DNA of 64,000 nucleotides from the NCBI GenBank assembly GCA_964016885.1, contig OZ024742.1, positions 14,443,622-14,507,621 of the forward strand. Reading direction: 5' to 3'. The notes under the pieces were generated by a model. The model was given only the letters and a program-made list of their open reading frames with translations, made no database searches and had not been told where the DNA came from. Below are positions 40,684-52,483 of this stretch, piece after piece; within the stretch, counting starts at the first letter, position 1, and each line of letters begins with the position of its first letter. The translations under genes were made by a program, and so were the position numbers. Source of the stretch: Eledone cirrhosa (Eukaryota > Mollusca > Cephalopoda > Octopoda > Eledonidae).

Positions 40684-43131
40684 AAGATATTCTACTCAAC
40701 GCCTACGACAGTAAAGAAGAACAGATAGAGACATTCAATGTAGAAGAGCACTGGGAGTTCCTAAAAAATAACTTATTAGAGGCGACGGATGAGATCTGTG
40801 GCTGAAATAAGACCACAAGCAGGAGGAGAGTGACTTGGTGGTGGAACAATAAGGTAGATGAGTCAGTTAAGGCCAAGAGAGAGGCATGGAAAGAATGGAA
40901 GAATAGGGGGAGCAGGGTACATTACATAGAGACCAAGAAGGAAGCTAGGCAACAAGTATACTTAGCTAGGAGGGAAGCAGAGGATAGAAAATTCAAGCAT
41001 GTTTTGCAACGTGAGGACCAGAAACAGGAGGTGTTCAAGATTGCGAGGCAGTGTGTCAGAGAATTGTGATGTCATTGGAGAGAAGTGTATCCGGAATGAT
41101 AAAGGTGAGCTTGCCCTCTCAAGTGCTGAGAAGAAAGATGCATGGAAGAGCCATTATGATAGATTACTAAATGAGGAGAATGCATGGGAAGAAGAGACCC
41201 TACCCCAAGTAGACCCTATAGAGGGGCCAGCAGTACAAGTCAGCAGCAGCGTAGTAAGTAAGGCAATCAAAGATATGAAGATGGGGAAGGCAACCGGTCC
41301 ATCGGGTATAGCTGCCGAGATGCTGAAGGCATCTGGATCTGTAGGGCACACTATAACCACACGTATTGTTAACCAGGTAATACTAGGTGTCATACCAAAA
41401 GATTGGTGCAGTAGCATCATTGTCAACTGCTACAAGGTAAAGGTGATGCACTAGATAGAGGAAACTATAGAGGTATAAAGCTGATGGACCAGGTCATGAA
41501 AGTAACAGAAAGAGTTATAGCACAGTTGATTAGGGACCGGGTGAAACTAGATGAGATGCAATTTGGGTTTGTACCAGGAAGAGGCACCACTGATGCCCTC
41601 TTCCTTGTGAGGCAGTTACAGGAAAAGTACCTAGCTAAAAGTAAGCCACTCTACCTGGCATTCGTCGATCTCGAGAAAGCCTTTGACAGAGTTCCACATG
41701 CTGTAATCTGGTGGGCTCTTAGAAAACTAGGAGTAGATGAATGGCTTGTGAAAGCTGTACAAGCCATGTATAGGGGAGCAGTCTGCAAAGTTAGGATTAG
41801 CAATGAGTATAGCGAGGAATTTAGCGTACAGGTTCGTGTCCACCAGGGCTCTGTTCTTAGCTCTCTCCTGTTCATCATAGTCCTGCAGGCAATAACAGAG
41901 GAGTTTAAGACCGGATGCCCATGGGAACTCCTGTATGCTGATGACCTTGCACTTATAGCTGAATCTATGGTAGAACTAGAGAAGAAATTCCAAACTTGGA
42001 AGCAGGGACTAGAAAGAAAGGGTCTCAAAGTCAACATGACAAAGACTAAGGTCCTGGTAAGTAGATGAGAAAACAGAACCCAGATCCCCTCAGGGAAATG
42101 GCCTTGCTCAGTATGTAGGAAAGGTGTAGGTAGGAACTCCATTCTCTGCCCCAAATGCAAACAATGGGTACACAAGAGATGTAGCGGGATCTCAGGAAGC
42201 TTAATTAAGAATGTAGGCTTCACATGCAGCAGCTGTGCTGGGGCAGCAAACACAGGAAACAAGTACCACCAATCTCTGGGAGGGCTCTGTAGAAACAGTA
42301 GACAGCTTCTGCCACCTAGGTGACCGAATTAGCAGCGGAGGTAGGTGTTCAGAAAGTACAATAACTAGGGTAAGAACGGGATGGAAGAAGTTCAGGGAAC
42401 TACTGCCACTGCTAGCTGCAAAAGGCTTCTCCCTCAAAATGAAAGGTAGACTGTATGATGCGTGTATCCGAACAGCAATGTTGCATGGTAGTGAGACATG
42501 GGCACTGAAGGTGGAAGACTTAACTAGATTAGAAAGAAACGAAGCCTGCATGCTCCGATGGATGTGTAATAGTAATATACGCGAACGACAAAGCATAAAT
42601 GAATTGCGAGAGAGACTGAGCATAAGAGGAATCAAATGCTGTGTGCAGGAGAGGCGGTTGCGTTGGTATGGACATGTGATGCGTATGAAGGATGACAGCT
42701 GCATAAAAAGGTGCAGAGCACTAGAAGTCAATGGAAACCGTGGAGTGGGGAGACCCAAGAAGACACACGACCATGACCTCTGGTGTCACGCAGTAATACA
42801 GAGTACCCGACCTCCCATGGGTACAAGCTGAAGCATATAGACAATATGCCCCCACACCCTCCCACTGCAAGGTGGTCGTGGAGGTGCCACGGCAAAAAAG
42901 CACCCGGCCCACGCTGTAAAGTGGACGTGTAGGTGCCACGGAAAAAGCACCGAGCACTCACTGTAAATGAGGTTGGTGTTAGGAAGGGCATCCAGCTGTA
43001 GAAATCAAGCCAAAATCAGTTCCTGTATGAGCAAGGCATGGTCAGCCAACCAGACACTGCCCACACCAGGACAACCCGTCTAACCCATGCTAGCATGGAA
43101 GAACGGACGTAAAACGGTGATGATGATGATG
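40684..43131 (+). mobile_element. LINE (PHD-RT family), copy E, divergent subfamily
   Basis: A 2.45-kb copy starting slightly further 5' than the others ('gaagagcactgggagttcct', 'atgagatctgtggctga') and ending in (GAT)n at 43131. Its 3' UTR is of a different type ('ccactgcaaggtggtcgtgg', 'gcactcactgtaaatgagg', 'gtagaaatcaagccaaaat'), almost the same as the tails of the tRNA-headed SINEs at 18178 and 26057. It is therefore the likely partner subfamily of those SINEs. Confidence 0.9.
40700..42831 (+). pseudogene. LINE RT-PHD ORF of copy E, several lesions
   Basis: Pieces: 40830-41069 ('KEARQQVYLARREAEDRKF'), 40999-41454 ('GKATGPSGIAAEMLKASG'), 41484-42068 (194 codons: 'GFVPGRGTTDALFLV', 'FVDLEKAFDRVPHAVIWW', 'RVHQGSVLSSLLF', YADD) and 42235-42831 (C-terminal domain, 'LHGSETWALKVEDLTRLE', 'WYGHVMRMK'). 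There are frameshifts near 41062, 41445 and 42230, and a TGA at 42066 just before the PHD finger (CSVC...CPKC...H..C...CSSC). The site where copies C, D and F are frameshifted is intact here. A deletion after GVGRPKKT removes the TWDEL region. Confidence 0.85.
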
Positions 43132-43200
43132 AAAGTACCAGTAATGTACTGAGATAAATGCTGGCCTTGTGCCAAAAGTAGAAACAATTATACTTCTTTT
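43131..43200 (+). repeat. OR-type SINE fragment
   Basis: 'gaaagtaccagtaatgtact' and 'ggccttgtgccaaaagtag', joined directly to the LINE tail. Confidence 0.65.
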
Positions 43201-43719
43201 TTTTATACAACTGTAAATAACAAGTTTATGTATGTATATATATGTATGAAGGAATGCTGTAATAAAATGGACAAATTAAACTGTCTCTTATTTATGATAC
43301 TAACACTATATATATATATCTATATATCTATATATACACACACACTATATATATTTATATATACACACACACAGAGCGAAGTCAATGTACAGAATGGTTT
43401 TCGTAATACCAGACATACAGACAGATATTATAAGGGCGCAACGCTATAGCTATATATCTATCTAAAAAGACAGACTAAGAAAGAGAGAAAATGCTAACCG
43501 GAAGTATTGACATTTGAAAATTTTAAAGAAGTGAATATTTAAATAAACAATAAATTATCTTTAATCTTTTAACTAAATTTAGTAGACAAAAATACCCTCA
43601 CTTTCTTACTTGGAAAAAGTTACATCTATGGTGCAAAATTGGTGCTGTTTGGTCCAGCCGTTTGGCGAAAAGTTTGTTACATACATACGGCCGTCAGCTT
43701 TATAATATATATTATATAC
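43201..43719. repeat. mixed repeats
   Basis: TA/CA microsatellite at 43300-43375; the repeat shared with 40557 at 43378-43490; 43490-43600 is the reverse complement of part of 53190-53400 ('accggaagt', 'aagaagtgaa'); then 'gtccagccgtttggcgaaaa', a phrase common near transposon ends. Confidence 0.45.
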
Positions 43720-43920
43720 AGGGTGAGGCAAAAGTCTTGCACCATAGGCATTAATTATGTTTTAAATGTTCATGTGTAATTATCATATGGGAGGGGTGTG
43801 TGTATATTATCCTACATATTCTTTACTCTATATAATTGATGAATATAATATCTATCATTGTCTTATTGTGTGATACTTTTAATAAATTATCCCTACCGCG
43901 CATGACTTTTCCCTCACCCT
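43720..43920. mobile_element. Tc1/mariner-type MITE, 201 bp
   Basis: Terminal inverted repeats CAGGGTGAGGCAAAAGTC at the left and GACTTTTCCCTCACCCT at the right, differing by one or two bases. Left flank TA, right flank CA (decayed target duplicate). No coding capacity. Confidence 0.7.
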
Positions 43921-44450
43921 CATCTCCGTTTTACGTCCATCTTCCACACTAGCGTGGGTTAAACGGGTTGTTTTCAACTGTTCAACAGACTGGCAGAGGT
44001 ATCCAGTCCTGATGAAGGGTAATAACCCAGAAACATGTTGATTGTTCCTCAAAGCCCGTGTTGAACAAACAGGTGACGACCGGTCACCAGCACGGCACAG
44101 CTTCAAATCGGGTCGTTTGTTTACAAACAAATCGAACATTATCATTAACGTTCGATATAACCCATACATACGTGTGTGTTTGCGTGTATATATATCATTA
44201 CTGTTTAAGATCCATTTTCCACACAAGATAAATTGTCCTCTTCTGTGAGAAGTCAGGTGAGATGACCATGTCTTGCTCATACAGAACTGATTCTGGCTTG
44301 GTTTCTACCACTTTACAATGTGTGCTGGGCACTTTTTGTTGTGACACCTACATACCACTTTACAGTGTGGACTGGGTGCTTGCAGCCAAAACAACCAGGT
44401 TTCATTGTAGACCAGCCCCTTTTTGTTGTGTCTTCATCACACCCACTTTA
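43921..44450 (-). repeat. SINE/LINE tails and an unclassified repeat
   Basis: 43921-43985 and 44190-44450 carry minus-strand tail motifs ('ttttacgtccatcttccaca', 'gttgtgacacctacatacca'). Between them, 'tcctgatgaagggtaataac' begins a repeat I cannot name, containing a CTGATGA...GAAAC motif at 44009-44034. The 133-codon minus frame is not a gene. Confidence 0.5.
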
Positions 44451-44547
44451 CAGGTAGCGAAACAAACTCCTTAACCACACAGCCACATCTACACCTATCG
44501 ATGTATTCTCTAAAATTTACTTCTGCAGTCGATAAATTTTTCAACAC

Positions 44548-44735
44548 ACCACCATTGCTACTACCACCACCACCATCATCACCACTACTACTACCACCAC
44601 CACCACCTCCATCATTACTGCCACGACCACCATCATCACTGCCACACCACCATCATCACTACTGCCACTGCCACCACCATTACTACCACTACCACCACTA
44701 CCGTTACTGCCACTACCACCACCACCACCACATGA
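44548..44735. repeat. (CCA)n-rich microsatellite
   Basis: Interrupted ACC/ACT/ATC triplets over about 190 bp. The predicted Pro/His-rich peptide is not a gene. Confidence 0.9.
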
Positions 44736-44815
44736 TGTTGAAGCTTTGAAAGCAAATAAATAAATACAGCAATTGTATTATAAATAGCTATGTTGTCCTT
44801 CCTACTCTAGGGCCT

Positions 44816-45125
44816 CCAATAATCGTCCCCAACCCAACTTATTGATTTTTCTAAATTTTTTCCAGCCCATCCACTCTTATTCCACCCCGTCCACTTACTC
44901 AATTTTGCTAATTTATCTCCGGCAAATTTTTATTTTATGTGGTAGCATTCCTGTGACAATTTTCTTTAGATATTAAAGATATTATACATGACAAAAAAAG
45001 TATATTACTAGAAATCTTATACATAGGATGGGTTGGAGTCTCAATATGAAAACTAAACGACTAATTCTGGTTTTTAAAAGAAATCAACAGAGACAACCTA
45101 GGAAAATTACCAATTTTCCACCCCC
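44816..45125 (+). repeat. unclassified interspersed repeat (copy 1)
   Basis: Reverse-complement match to about 61880-62180: 'ggttggagtctcaatatgaa', 'ctaaacgactaattctggtt', 'agacaacctaggaaaattac', 'ttgctaatttatctccggc'. No termini or coding region recognised. Confidence 0.65.
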
Positions 45126-45439
45126 AACCACCACTTATTCTATCTCCCTAATACTTGGGATCCAAGAGTATGTCCCTTGCTCAGAATCTCACCACATGGC
45201 TGTCATAGAAAGATTGTGAGCAGTAGGACAGACATTTTAACCTCACAGCCACACCTATGTAAAGTTGGGGATTGACTTAGACCAGATCTAAGATGGAGTC
45301 AATGTCTTGTCGCCCCACATCTTGTAACAGTTAAAGTCTGTTCCAACTCTGGAACCTTATTTTGGTTTCAATAACATTAAGCAACAAGGGTACAAAACTT
45401 GCTCTCAACAGGACACCAGCACATTGCAGAGTTAACTCC

Positions 45440-45590
45440 CAGTTACTGCTACAACTCATTTTCAGCTGAATGGACTGGAGCAATGTGAAATGAAGTGTTT
45501 TGCCCAAGAGCACAATGTACCACCTGGTCCAAGAATCAAACTTATGACATTGTGATTGTAAGTTAAACATCTTAACACAACGTTTCTCAA
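45440..45590 (-). repeat. tRNA-headed SINE, head and central part
   Basis: 'ggagcaatgtgaaatgaagt', 'cttatgacattgtgattgta' on the plus strand corresponds to the head and centre of the 47575 SINE family, inverted. Confidence 0.65.
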
Positions 45591-46036
45591 CTTTTTTAAC
45601 ATTGAGGAAACCCTTGAAATAATTTTCATGTCTCAGGCAAACCCTGCCTAAAAATTATACAGTAGAAACTTGTTTCACAAACGTCTCACAATGGTGTCTT
45701 GAGTGTCATGCAAGCCAGCAACAACAGTTGGCAACAAACTGGGAGTATCAAAAGGAAAGTGTCGCTATGTAGTTAGTTACTATGATGATATCTATGTCTT
45801 TTACAAGCAGTCTCTCTCTCACAACACTTCGTATCGGAAAAATAGTTTTGGTTTGCGAACATTTCGCGTGACGAATGGCCTTGATGAACGAATTGAGTTT
45901 GTGAACCAAGATTCTCGTATTTTTATCATACTTTACATAGTCAACATATATTTGTTTTAATAACTGGTTTAAGGAACATCAAAGTAAAATTACAAATATA
46001 AAATTAAACAAAAATTACTCGCTTATTTATCAGTTT
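45591..46036. other. no recognisable feature
   Basis: Contains an 85-codon plus-strand frame (45703-45960) without motifs. Confidence 0.35.
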
Positions 46037-46230
46037 CTTGCAGAACCCTGGGGTTCCAGGGAACACCAGTTGAAAACTGCTGCCCTAACCACTAGGCCAG
46101 ACACAGAACCCTAGGGTCCAGGGAACACCAGTTGAGAACTGCTGCCCTAACCACTAGGCCAGACACAGAACCCTAGGGTCCAGGGAACACCAGTTGAGAA
46201 CTGCTGCCCTAACCACCAGGCCAGACACAG
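46037..46230. repeat. 62-bp tandem repeat, 3 units
   Basis: 'acacagaaccctagggtcca', 'gggaacaccagttgagaact' and 'gctgccctaaccactaggcc' repeat three times. Confidence 0.9.
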
Positions 46231-46477
46231 GCTAAATACATATAATTTATGTATAGGTTACAGATATGTACATGCATATATGTAGTGTACATGATATACT
46301 TACAACAAAACAGAATAAAATAACAAAAACTTGCAGCAAGTACAGTACCCCATGCCCCTCACACACTTCAGATTTGTAGGCCTGTGTCAACTAATCCAGC
46401 AACCCACCTCCCCTTTAGTGGTCTACTACCAGCCATTACACGGTACTAATTTTATGAAATACCTCATGAATACCTGT

Positions 46478-47030
46478 GCTGTGCACTCTGAATGTGAGTG
46501 GAGTTACACTAAAGCAGGTGGAGAAGTTCAAGTATCTTAGGGCTGTGTTCACGAGTGATGGAAGGCAGGAGACTGAATTAAGTGCAAGAATTGCAGTAAT
46601 GCACCAGCTTCAGCATTTGGTAATCAGAAGAGAGGTGTAAAAGCCAAAGTCGCTATCTTCAAGTTGATACGTGAGTCAGCCCTTATCTGTGGTTATAAGA
46701 CTTGGGGAATGACTAAGAAAACAATTGCGAACACAAGTGGCTAAAATGGGGTTCCTGTGATGGGTCTTTAGAGTAATGTTACTCGATAGGATGTATAACT
46801 CAGAGATCATAGGGTTACTCCAAGTAGTATATTTGCTACTTCCCTGCATTGAGAGTTCACAGCTCCAATAATACAGGTATATTAGAATGTCTAAGGAAAG
46901 AATTGTAGGACAGGTTTTACAGATAAAGACAAATGGCAGAAAACCCAGAGGTAGACCACAAAAAAAGAAAAATGGCTGGATAACATACACAAGCTTGGCT
47001 GATCTCACTTGAGTAGACAGTTGCCATCTG
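46478..47030 (+). pseudogene. third LINE family, C-terminal domain remnant
   Basis: With stops, the plus strand reads 'VEKFKYLGAVFTSDGRQETE', 'TQVAKMGFL', 'RMYNSEIIGLL', 'RYIRMSKERIVGQVL' and 'NGRKPRGRPQKK'. This is the decayed C-terminal region of another LINE, with the usual YLG...TSDG, R-M-S-K-E-R and RGRP blocks. It ends 85 bp from ankyrin exon 47115-47398, on the opposite strand. Confidence 0.65.
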
Positions 47031-47114
47031 GCTGGCATACCAGAACTCTGCTCTCACAACCCTCTCTGGAATAAGTGTGCAAAAAGATCTCAAAATCAAT
47101 ACAATATAACTTAC

Positions 47115-47398
47115 CTCCTTGACGTAAATATTTAAAAATTCCTTCTTCGAGATCTTCCAAGGTTCTCTTGCGGCCACCAACTAACTTTTTATTCTTTTTA
47201 ACTTCACTATCCATGAGAATATCGCTCTGAGTCTTTTCATGTAAACTTGTTGAGCTCTGCCCTTCCATACAGTCTGGGACTGTATTCCCGGTCTCATTTA
47301 CGGAACCAATGACAGCCATTTCAAGGTTCCGGGCACATTCCAAGAATCCCGACATCCTAGCTAAGTTACCAGCTGTCTGACCATCCCTGTTTTTAATA
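47115..47398 (-). CDS. ANKRD10: ankyrin-repeat gene exon: end of last repeat plus basic tail
   Basis: The acceptor 'tctatattacag' and donor GGAG|GTAAGT bound 284 bp. With the two bases from exon 52484-52575 it opens 'GIKNRDGQTAGNLARMSGF', then 'LECARNLEMAV', which is the second half of an ankyrin repeat (D-G-x-T-A...A...G...E-C). A hydrophilic region follows with 'LMDSEVKKNKKLVGGRKRT' and 'LEDLEEGIFKYLRQG'. The basic KKNKK...GRKR stretch could be a nuclear localisation signal. The K-R-x-L-E-D motif also follows the repeats in vertebrate ANKRD10. It ends in phase 1. There are no stops over 94 codons. Confidence 0.8.
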
Positions 47399-47574
47399 CT
47401 GTAATATAGAGAAAGAGTAGGAAAACCTTTTAAAAGAGGGCTTCACAAAAATAACAAACATTTAAGATTTTCAACTATTTAATTCATTTAATAGCCAACC
47501 AGATAAAACTGCCCCTGGTTCTATAATAGAAAACTATTTATTTTAACCCATTTGTTACCATATTTCTAATAATG

Positions 47575-47900
47575 TGAAGGCATGTGGCTTAGGATAAAGT
47601 GTTGGACTCACAATCGTGGGGTTGTGAGTTCCTCGTCTGAGACATGCATTGTGTCCTTGAGCAAGACACTTTATTTCATGTTGCTCCAGTTCACTCAGCT
47701 GGAAAAAAATAAGTTGCGATGTCACTGGTGCCAAGCTATAGCTGCCTTTAACTTTCTCTTGGACAACATCAGTGGTGAGGAGAGGGGAGACCGGTATGTT
47801 TGAGGGACTGTTGGTCTTCACAAAAACACCTTGCCTGAGCTTGTGTCTTGGAGGGGAACTTGCTAGGTGCCAACCCATGGTCATTCATGACTGAAGTGAG
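47575..47900 (+). repeat. tRNA-derived SINE, full length, second family
   Basis: A tRNA-like head with A box ('tggcttaggataaagtgttg') and B box ('ggggttgtgagttcctcg') is followed by 'gagcaagacactttatttca', 'gcgatgtcactggtgccaag', 'ggtgaggagaggggagacc' and 'caacccatggtcattcatga'. The 3' domain differs from the LINE-tailed SINEs. Confidence 0.8.
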
Positions 47901-48042
47901 TCAACTTACCACTAATGAAGAATACTGTATAGTTTTGAAATTATCAAGAATTTGAAAGGATTCATTAAAATATAAACCCCTTAAAACAAGCAGCTTTATA
48001 TTGTTAAAACAGAGGTGGTATGGTATCAAAGGAGGTTAAAGT

Positions 48043-48400
48043 GTTTATCATCATCACCGTTTAATGTCCATTTTTCCACACTAGCATGGGTTAGACAAGT
48101 TGTCCTGTTGTGAAACATACAGAACCATTTCTGGCTTGGTTTCTATGACTGAATACCATTCCTAACGGCAACCTCATTTACAGCGTAGAATGGGTGCTTT
48201 TTATCATGGTACCAAAATGACCACTTTATGTGACTAACAGGTTGGACTGGGTGCTTTTTGCTATGCCATCAACCCAACCACTTTACAGGGTGAACCGGGT
48301 GCTTCTTGTTATGTCATCAAACTGACCAGTTTACAGAGTAATGCGGGTGCTTTTTGTCATGTCACCAACACAACTACTTTATGAGGAGGACTGGGTGCTT
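48043..48400 (-). repeat. SINE/LINE tail with amplified units
   Basis: (ATC)n, 'ttccacactagcatgggtta', then four reiterated units ('ttacagggtgaaccgggtgc' type). No coding sequence. Confidence 0.65.
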
Positions 48401-48402
48401 TT

Positions 48403-48560
48403 TATAATTATTTCTACTTTTGGCACAAGGTCAGCAATTTGGAGGAAAGTCAAGTCTACACCAGTGCATTACTGGTACTTTATTTTATCGACCACTTCAG
48501 GATGAAAAATGAAGTCAACCTCAATGGGATTTGAATACAGAGCCTCCAGCGTCAAGACAG
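48403..48560 (-). repeat. tRNA-derived SINE (OR-type)
   Basis: 'tttctacttttggcacaagg', 'ttactggtactttattttat' and 'caatgggatttgaatacag'. Confidence 0.75.
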
Positions 48561-48713
48561 ACTTTAGAAGCAGAAACCTAGGGATTCCCGTGTTAACTTA
48601 AGGTATAGAGTTAAAACAGCATATTTGGCAGACCACAACAATAGTCAGGTTAGAGTTATTGTAGTTAAAACAGGTAGCTCTAATTAAAAAAATCCTATTA
48701 AAATAATTATGCA

Positions 48714-50573
48714 GGATTGCTAGGCAATGCGTCAAGGAAAACCGTGATATTGTCGGGGAGAAGTGTGTACTAAACGACGATGGCACACTTGCCATCACCG
48801 ACGCTGATAAGAAGGTAGCTTGGAAGTGTCACTATGAAAGGCTACTAAATGAGGAGAATAAATGGGAGAAAGACAGTCTCCCCCATATCGACCCAATAGA
48901 GGGACCAGCAGTGTTAGTCGAGGGGAGTATAATAAGTAAGGCAATCAAGGATATGAAGACGGGTAAGGCGGCTGGGCCTTCGGAAATAGTTGCTGAGATG
49001 CTGAAGGCATCTGGCACGGTGGGACACACCATGGTCACCCGCATAGTTAACCAAGTCGTACAGAATGGGGTTGTTCCGAAGGACTGGCATAGCAGCATCA
49101 TCGTTAACTGTTATAAGGGTAAAGGAGACGCCCTAGATAGGAGTAACTATAGAGGCATTAAATTAATCGACCAGGTCATGAAGGTCACGGAAAAAGTAAT
49201 AGCGCAACTAATCAGAGAGAGAATTGACCTAGATGAAATGCAGTTTGGGTTTGTGTCAGGCAAAAAGTACCACAGACACTCTTTTCATTGTACGACAACT
49301 ACAGGAGAAGTACCTAGCTAAAGGTAAACCCCTCTACTTAGCTTTTGTCGACTTGGAGAAAGCCTTCGACAGAGTCCCCCGCTCCATTATCTGGTGGTCT
49401 CTTAGAAAACTAGGCGTTGACGAATGGCTTGTGAGGGCTATACAAGCCATGTATAAAGAAACAGTCAGCAAGGTTAGAATTAACAACGAATATAGTGAAG
49501 AGTTTAGCGTAAAAGTTGGCGTCCATCAGGGCTCTGTTCTCAGCCCCCTACTATTTATTATTGCCCTTCAGGCTATAACAGAGGAGTTCAAGACAGGCTG
49601 CCCATGGGAACTCCTATACGCAGACGACCTGACACTCATAGCGGAATCAATGGCCGAGCTAGAGAAGAAATTCCAAACATGGAAGCACGGCCTAGAGTCA
49701 AAAGGACTTAAAATTAACCTGGCTAAGACCAAAGTTCTAGTTTGTAGGAAAGAAAACAAGGCGGCGATCCCTTCTGGGAAATGGTCGTGCTCGGTGTGTA
49801 GGAAAGGCGTAGGTAGAAACTCCATTTTATGTCCTAAATGCAAAGTATGGGTGCATAAAAGATGTAGTGGGATCACAGGTAAGCTAACTAAAAACATAGA
49901 TTTTACATGTGGCCGGTGTTCTGGTGCAATAAGTAGCAGCAAGTGCCCACAAAATACTAGCTCTTTCAATTGCGCAGAGGGTTCTATAGAAATAGTGGAC
50001 AGCTTCCGTTACCTGGGCGATAAAATCAGCAGTGGGGGAGGGTGCTCTGAAAGTACTGTAGCTAGAGTCAGAACTGGTTGGAAAAAGTTCAGAGAGCTTA
50101 TACCACTATTAGCTGCTAAAGGGTTCTCCCTAAAAATGAAAGGCAGGTTGTACGATGCCTGCATACGAACAGCAATGCTGCATGGCAGTGAGACCTGGGC
50201 ATTGTGTGCAGAGGATATACGCAGACTAGAGAGGAACGAAGCTTGCATGCTCCGCTGGATGTGTAACAGTAATATACGTGAACGGCAAAGCATAAACGAA
50301 CTAAGGAAAAAATTAGAGATAAGAGGGATCAGATGTTGTTTACTCGAGAGAAGGCTACGTTGGTATGGACACGTGATGCGCATGAAAGTCGATAGCTGTA
50401 TAACAAAGTGCAGGGCAATAAAGATAGACGGTAGTCACGGAATAGGCAGACCTAGAAAAACCTGGGACGAGCTGATAAACTCCGACATCACACACTTACA
50501 CCTCTCCAAGACAATGTCACTGGACCGAGACCTTTGGCGGTACTCAGTAACAGAGAAGACCCACCTTACCTAA
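48714..50573 (+). pseudogene. LINE RT-PHD ORF of copy F, same frameshift as copy C
   Basis: Frame 1 reads through 'GKAAGPSEIVAEMLKASG' and 'MQFGFVSGK' and is lost at a run of five A at 49263. Frame 2 (49233-50573, 446 codons) has the RT motifs, YADD, the PHD finger and the C-terminal domain ending TEKTHLT-stop. The five-A lesion is identical to the one at 27475 in copy C, while copy D has four A. Confidence 0.88.
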
Positions 50574-50973
50574 ATATATAGTAAAACCTACTCCAGCCAA
50601 TAGGCATCTCTAACAAAATACACCCCGTCCCACCACCACCACCCCCACCCCATCCACACCACCCCGTTCTATGTAAAGTTATGTTGGTGCCGCGCCATCC
50701 AGGCCGAAACAAATGAGATCGTGTAGGTGTCACGACAAAAAAACACACAGTCCACGCTGTAATGTGGCCGTGTAGGCAACACGGTAAAAACCTCCCAGAC
50801 CCACACTGTAAATGTGGTTGGTGTTAGGAAGGGCATCCAACTGTAGAAAACCTGCCAGACAGTCCTATGCGAGCAAGAAAATCACTCTTGCCTCAAGTGG
50901 GACTACCCCTGTCCAAACCCATGCAAGCGTGGAACACGGACGTTAAACGTTGATGATGATGATGATGATGATG
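48714..50973 (+). mobile_element. LINE (PHD-RT family), copy F
   Basis: Collinear with copy C from 'caggattgctaggcaatgc' to (GAT)n and nearly identical over 2.2 kb. The 5' truncation point and flanks are different, so it is an independent insertion. The 3' UTR and tail are of the copy A/C type. Confidence 0.92.
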
Positions 50974-50974
50974 C

Positions 50975-51246
50975 AATTAACTCAATGACTAATATTTCAA
51001 TTATTCCAGGCAAGGCATGGGAGATAACTGAGCATGTTTTGGTTCTATTTGTCAGGTTAATGTTTAATAGAGCACCTTTATAAAACAGAAACTTCACTTT
51101 ACTGAAGTAATGGAGAGAATTACTAAGTAGATATAGCATATTGTCATTGGTAGGCATTAAAAACAGCATATTTCAGAAAAATTTTCTGAGCCAAATTGAA
51201 ACTGCCAGTTTTTATGTATTACTAGCCCTATGTTTACATAGTCATG

Positions 51247-51285
<39 letters not shown>

Positions 51286-52480
51286 GCGAAACTTACATTA
51301 TATATATATATATATTTACACATACATATATTCATTTTATTAAGTCTAAATAGTGAGTGTTATTGCTCTGGAGTTTCGCCTGTTTATGACAGGGTCATCT
51401 GATGACTGTCATAAACAAGCAAACATAATTGATATTACTATAACGATTTACTGTAAAAATTTCAATTATTAAAAAAACACCAACCACCAGTGAAGTCATT
51501 CTCTATTTTTTTAAATATATAAACCCATGCTAGCGTGGAAGATGGACGTTAAACGAAGATGATGAGAGAGGGGGGGGGGTAAAATCCCAACCATGGCACC
51601 AAGCGGTTTCAGCGTGTGTGTGTGTATATATATATAGACACACACACACCTAAAGGGTATATATATATATTTTGGGTATACCTCACCCTACGCTGTTAAT
51701 TGGTTCCAGAAGTCAAAACTTGGGTTGAAAATGGCAGATGTCAAATTACCCCCACCCTCCAATAAACCATTACTAGGCATTCTCTACATTACTTCATGCT
51801 GTATTTTATGTTTTTAGTGTGGTTTTTTAAGAGTATTTTTATGGTTTAATATTTTTGTCAGACCGACGTAAAGTTGAGTAAATCGACATAACACAAGGTT
51901 TATTTTTGTCATATGATATGAAAAAAAACTGACATAACTTTGAAACACTAAACAACAAAAACCAAGATATACCTGTATAATGTTTTTCCTTTCACCCTTT
52001 TGATAATCACTCCCTTTTATTCCCCCTCTTAGTCATATTGGACTTGAAAGAAAAAGAGTCATGTAAAATAGAAAAACTATTTAGTGTTACTGGGGATAAG
52101 GCAACCACTCTAGTGCTGATGCCATGAGAAAATACACCTATTTAGTTAATTTCATCAATTTTCAAGCCTATCATTAACGGGTTTGTGGAGCCCATTTAAA
52201 AAGTTTTTTCTAGTGACAGAAGGCAAGATTTGTTCTTAGAACACACAGGGCTGATACAGATACATCAGAAATCATCTCCTGAAATACTCTAACATTTTAC
52301 CGATCCATTAGTCTATCTAGACTAGTACTTTATTTAACCTCAAATGAACAAAAGGCAAAGTTGATATTGGCTTTGCACTTCTTTACCCAGCAATCATCAT
52401 CCATAGACATCACATGTCCATACCAATGCAGTCTGCTCTTTGTTATTATTATCATTATAATATCAGTGAAGATGGCAACT
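50975..52480. other. mostly unassigned intron; TA tracts and a hairpin motif
   Basis: (TA)n at 51253-51281; a minus-strand CAGATGA...GAAAC hairpin motif at 51373-51401; a short LINE tail at 51525-51565 ('acccatgctagcgtggaag'); a further TA/CA tract at 51625-51670. The rest is not recognised. Confidence 0.5.
51373..51401 (-). other. hammerhead-like motif, second copy (candidate)
   Basis: The minus strand reads CAGATGA, CCCTGT-CATAA-ACAGGC, GAAAC, then CTC-CA-GAG. GAAAC and a 3-bp stem III are intact here, whereas CTGATGA has one substitution. It complements the defects of the copy at 29468 and suggests an ancestral sequence with both boxes intact. Confidence 0.35.
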
Positions 52481-52483
52481 TAC

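Noticed and set aside
44423..44749. Pro/His-rich 108-codon ORF
   Set aside because: It is a CCA-rich microsatellite.
46917..47114. Extension of the ankyrin exon past 47115 into the intron
   Set aside because: A GTAAGT donor with matching phase lies at 47109-47114, and the sequence beyond is a LINE remnant on the opposite strand.
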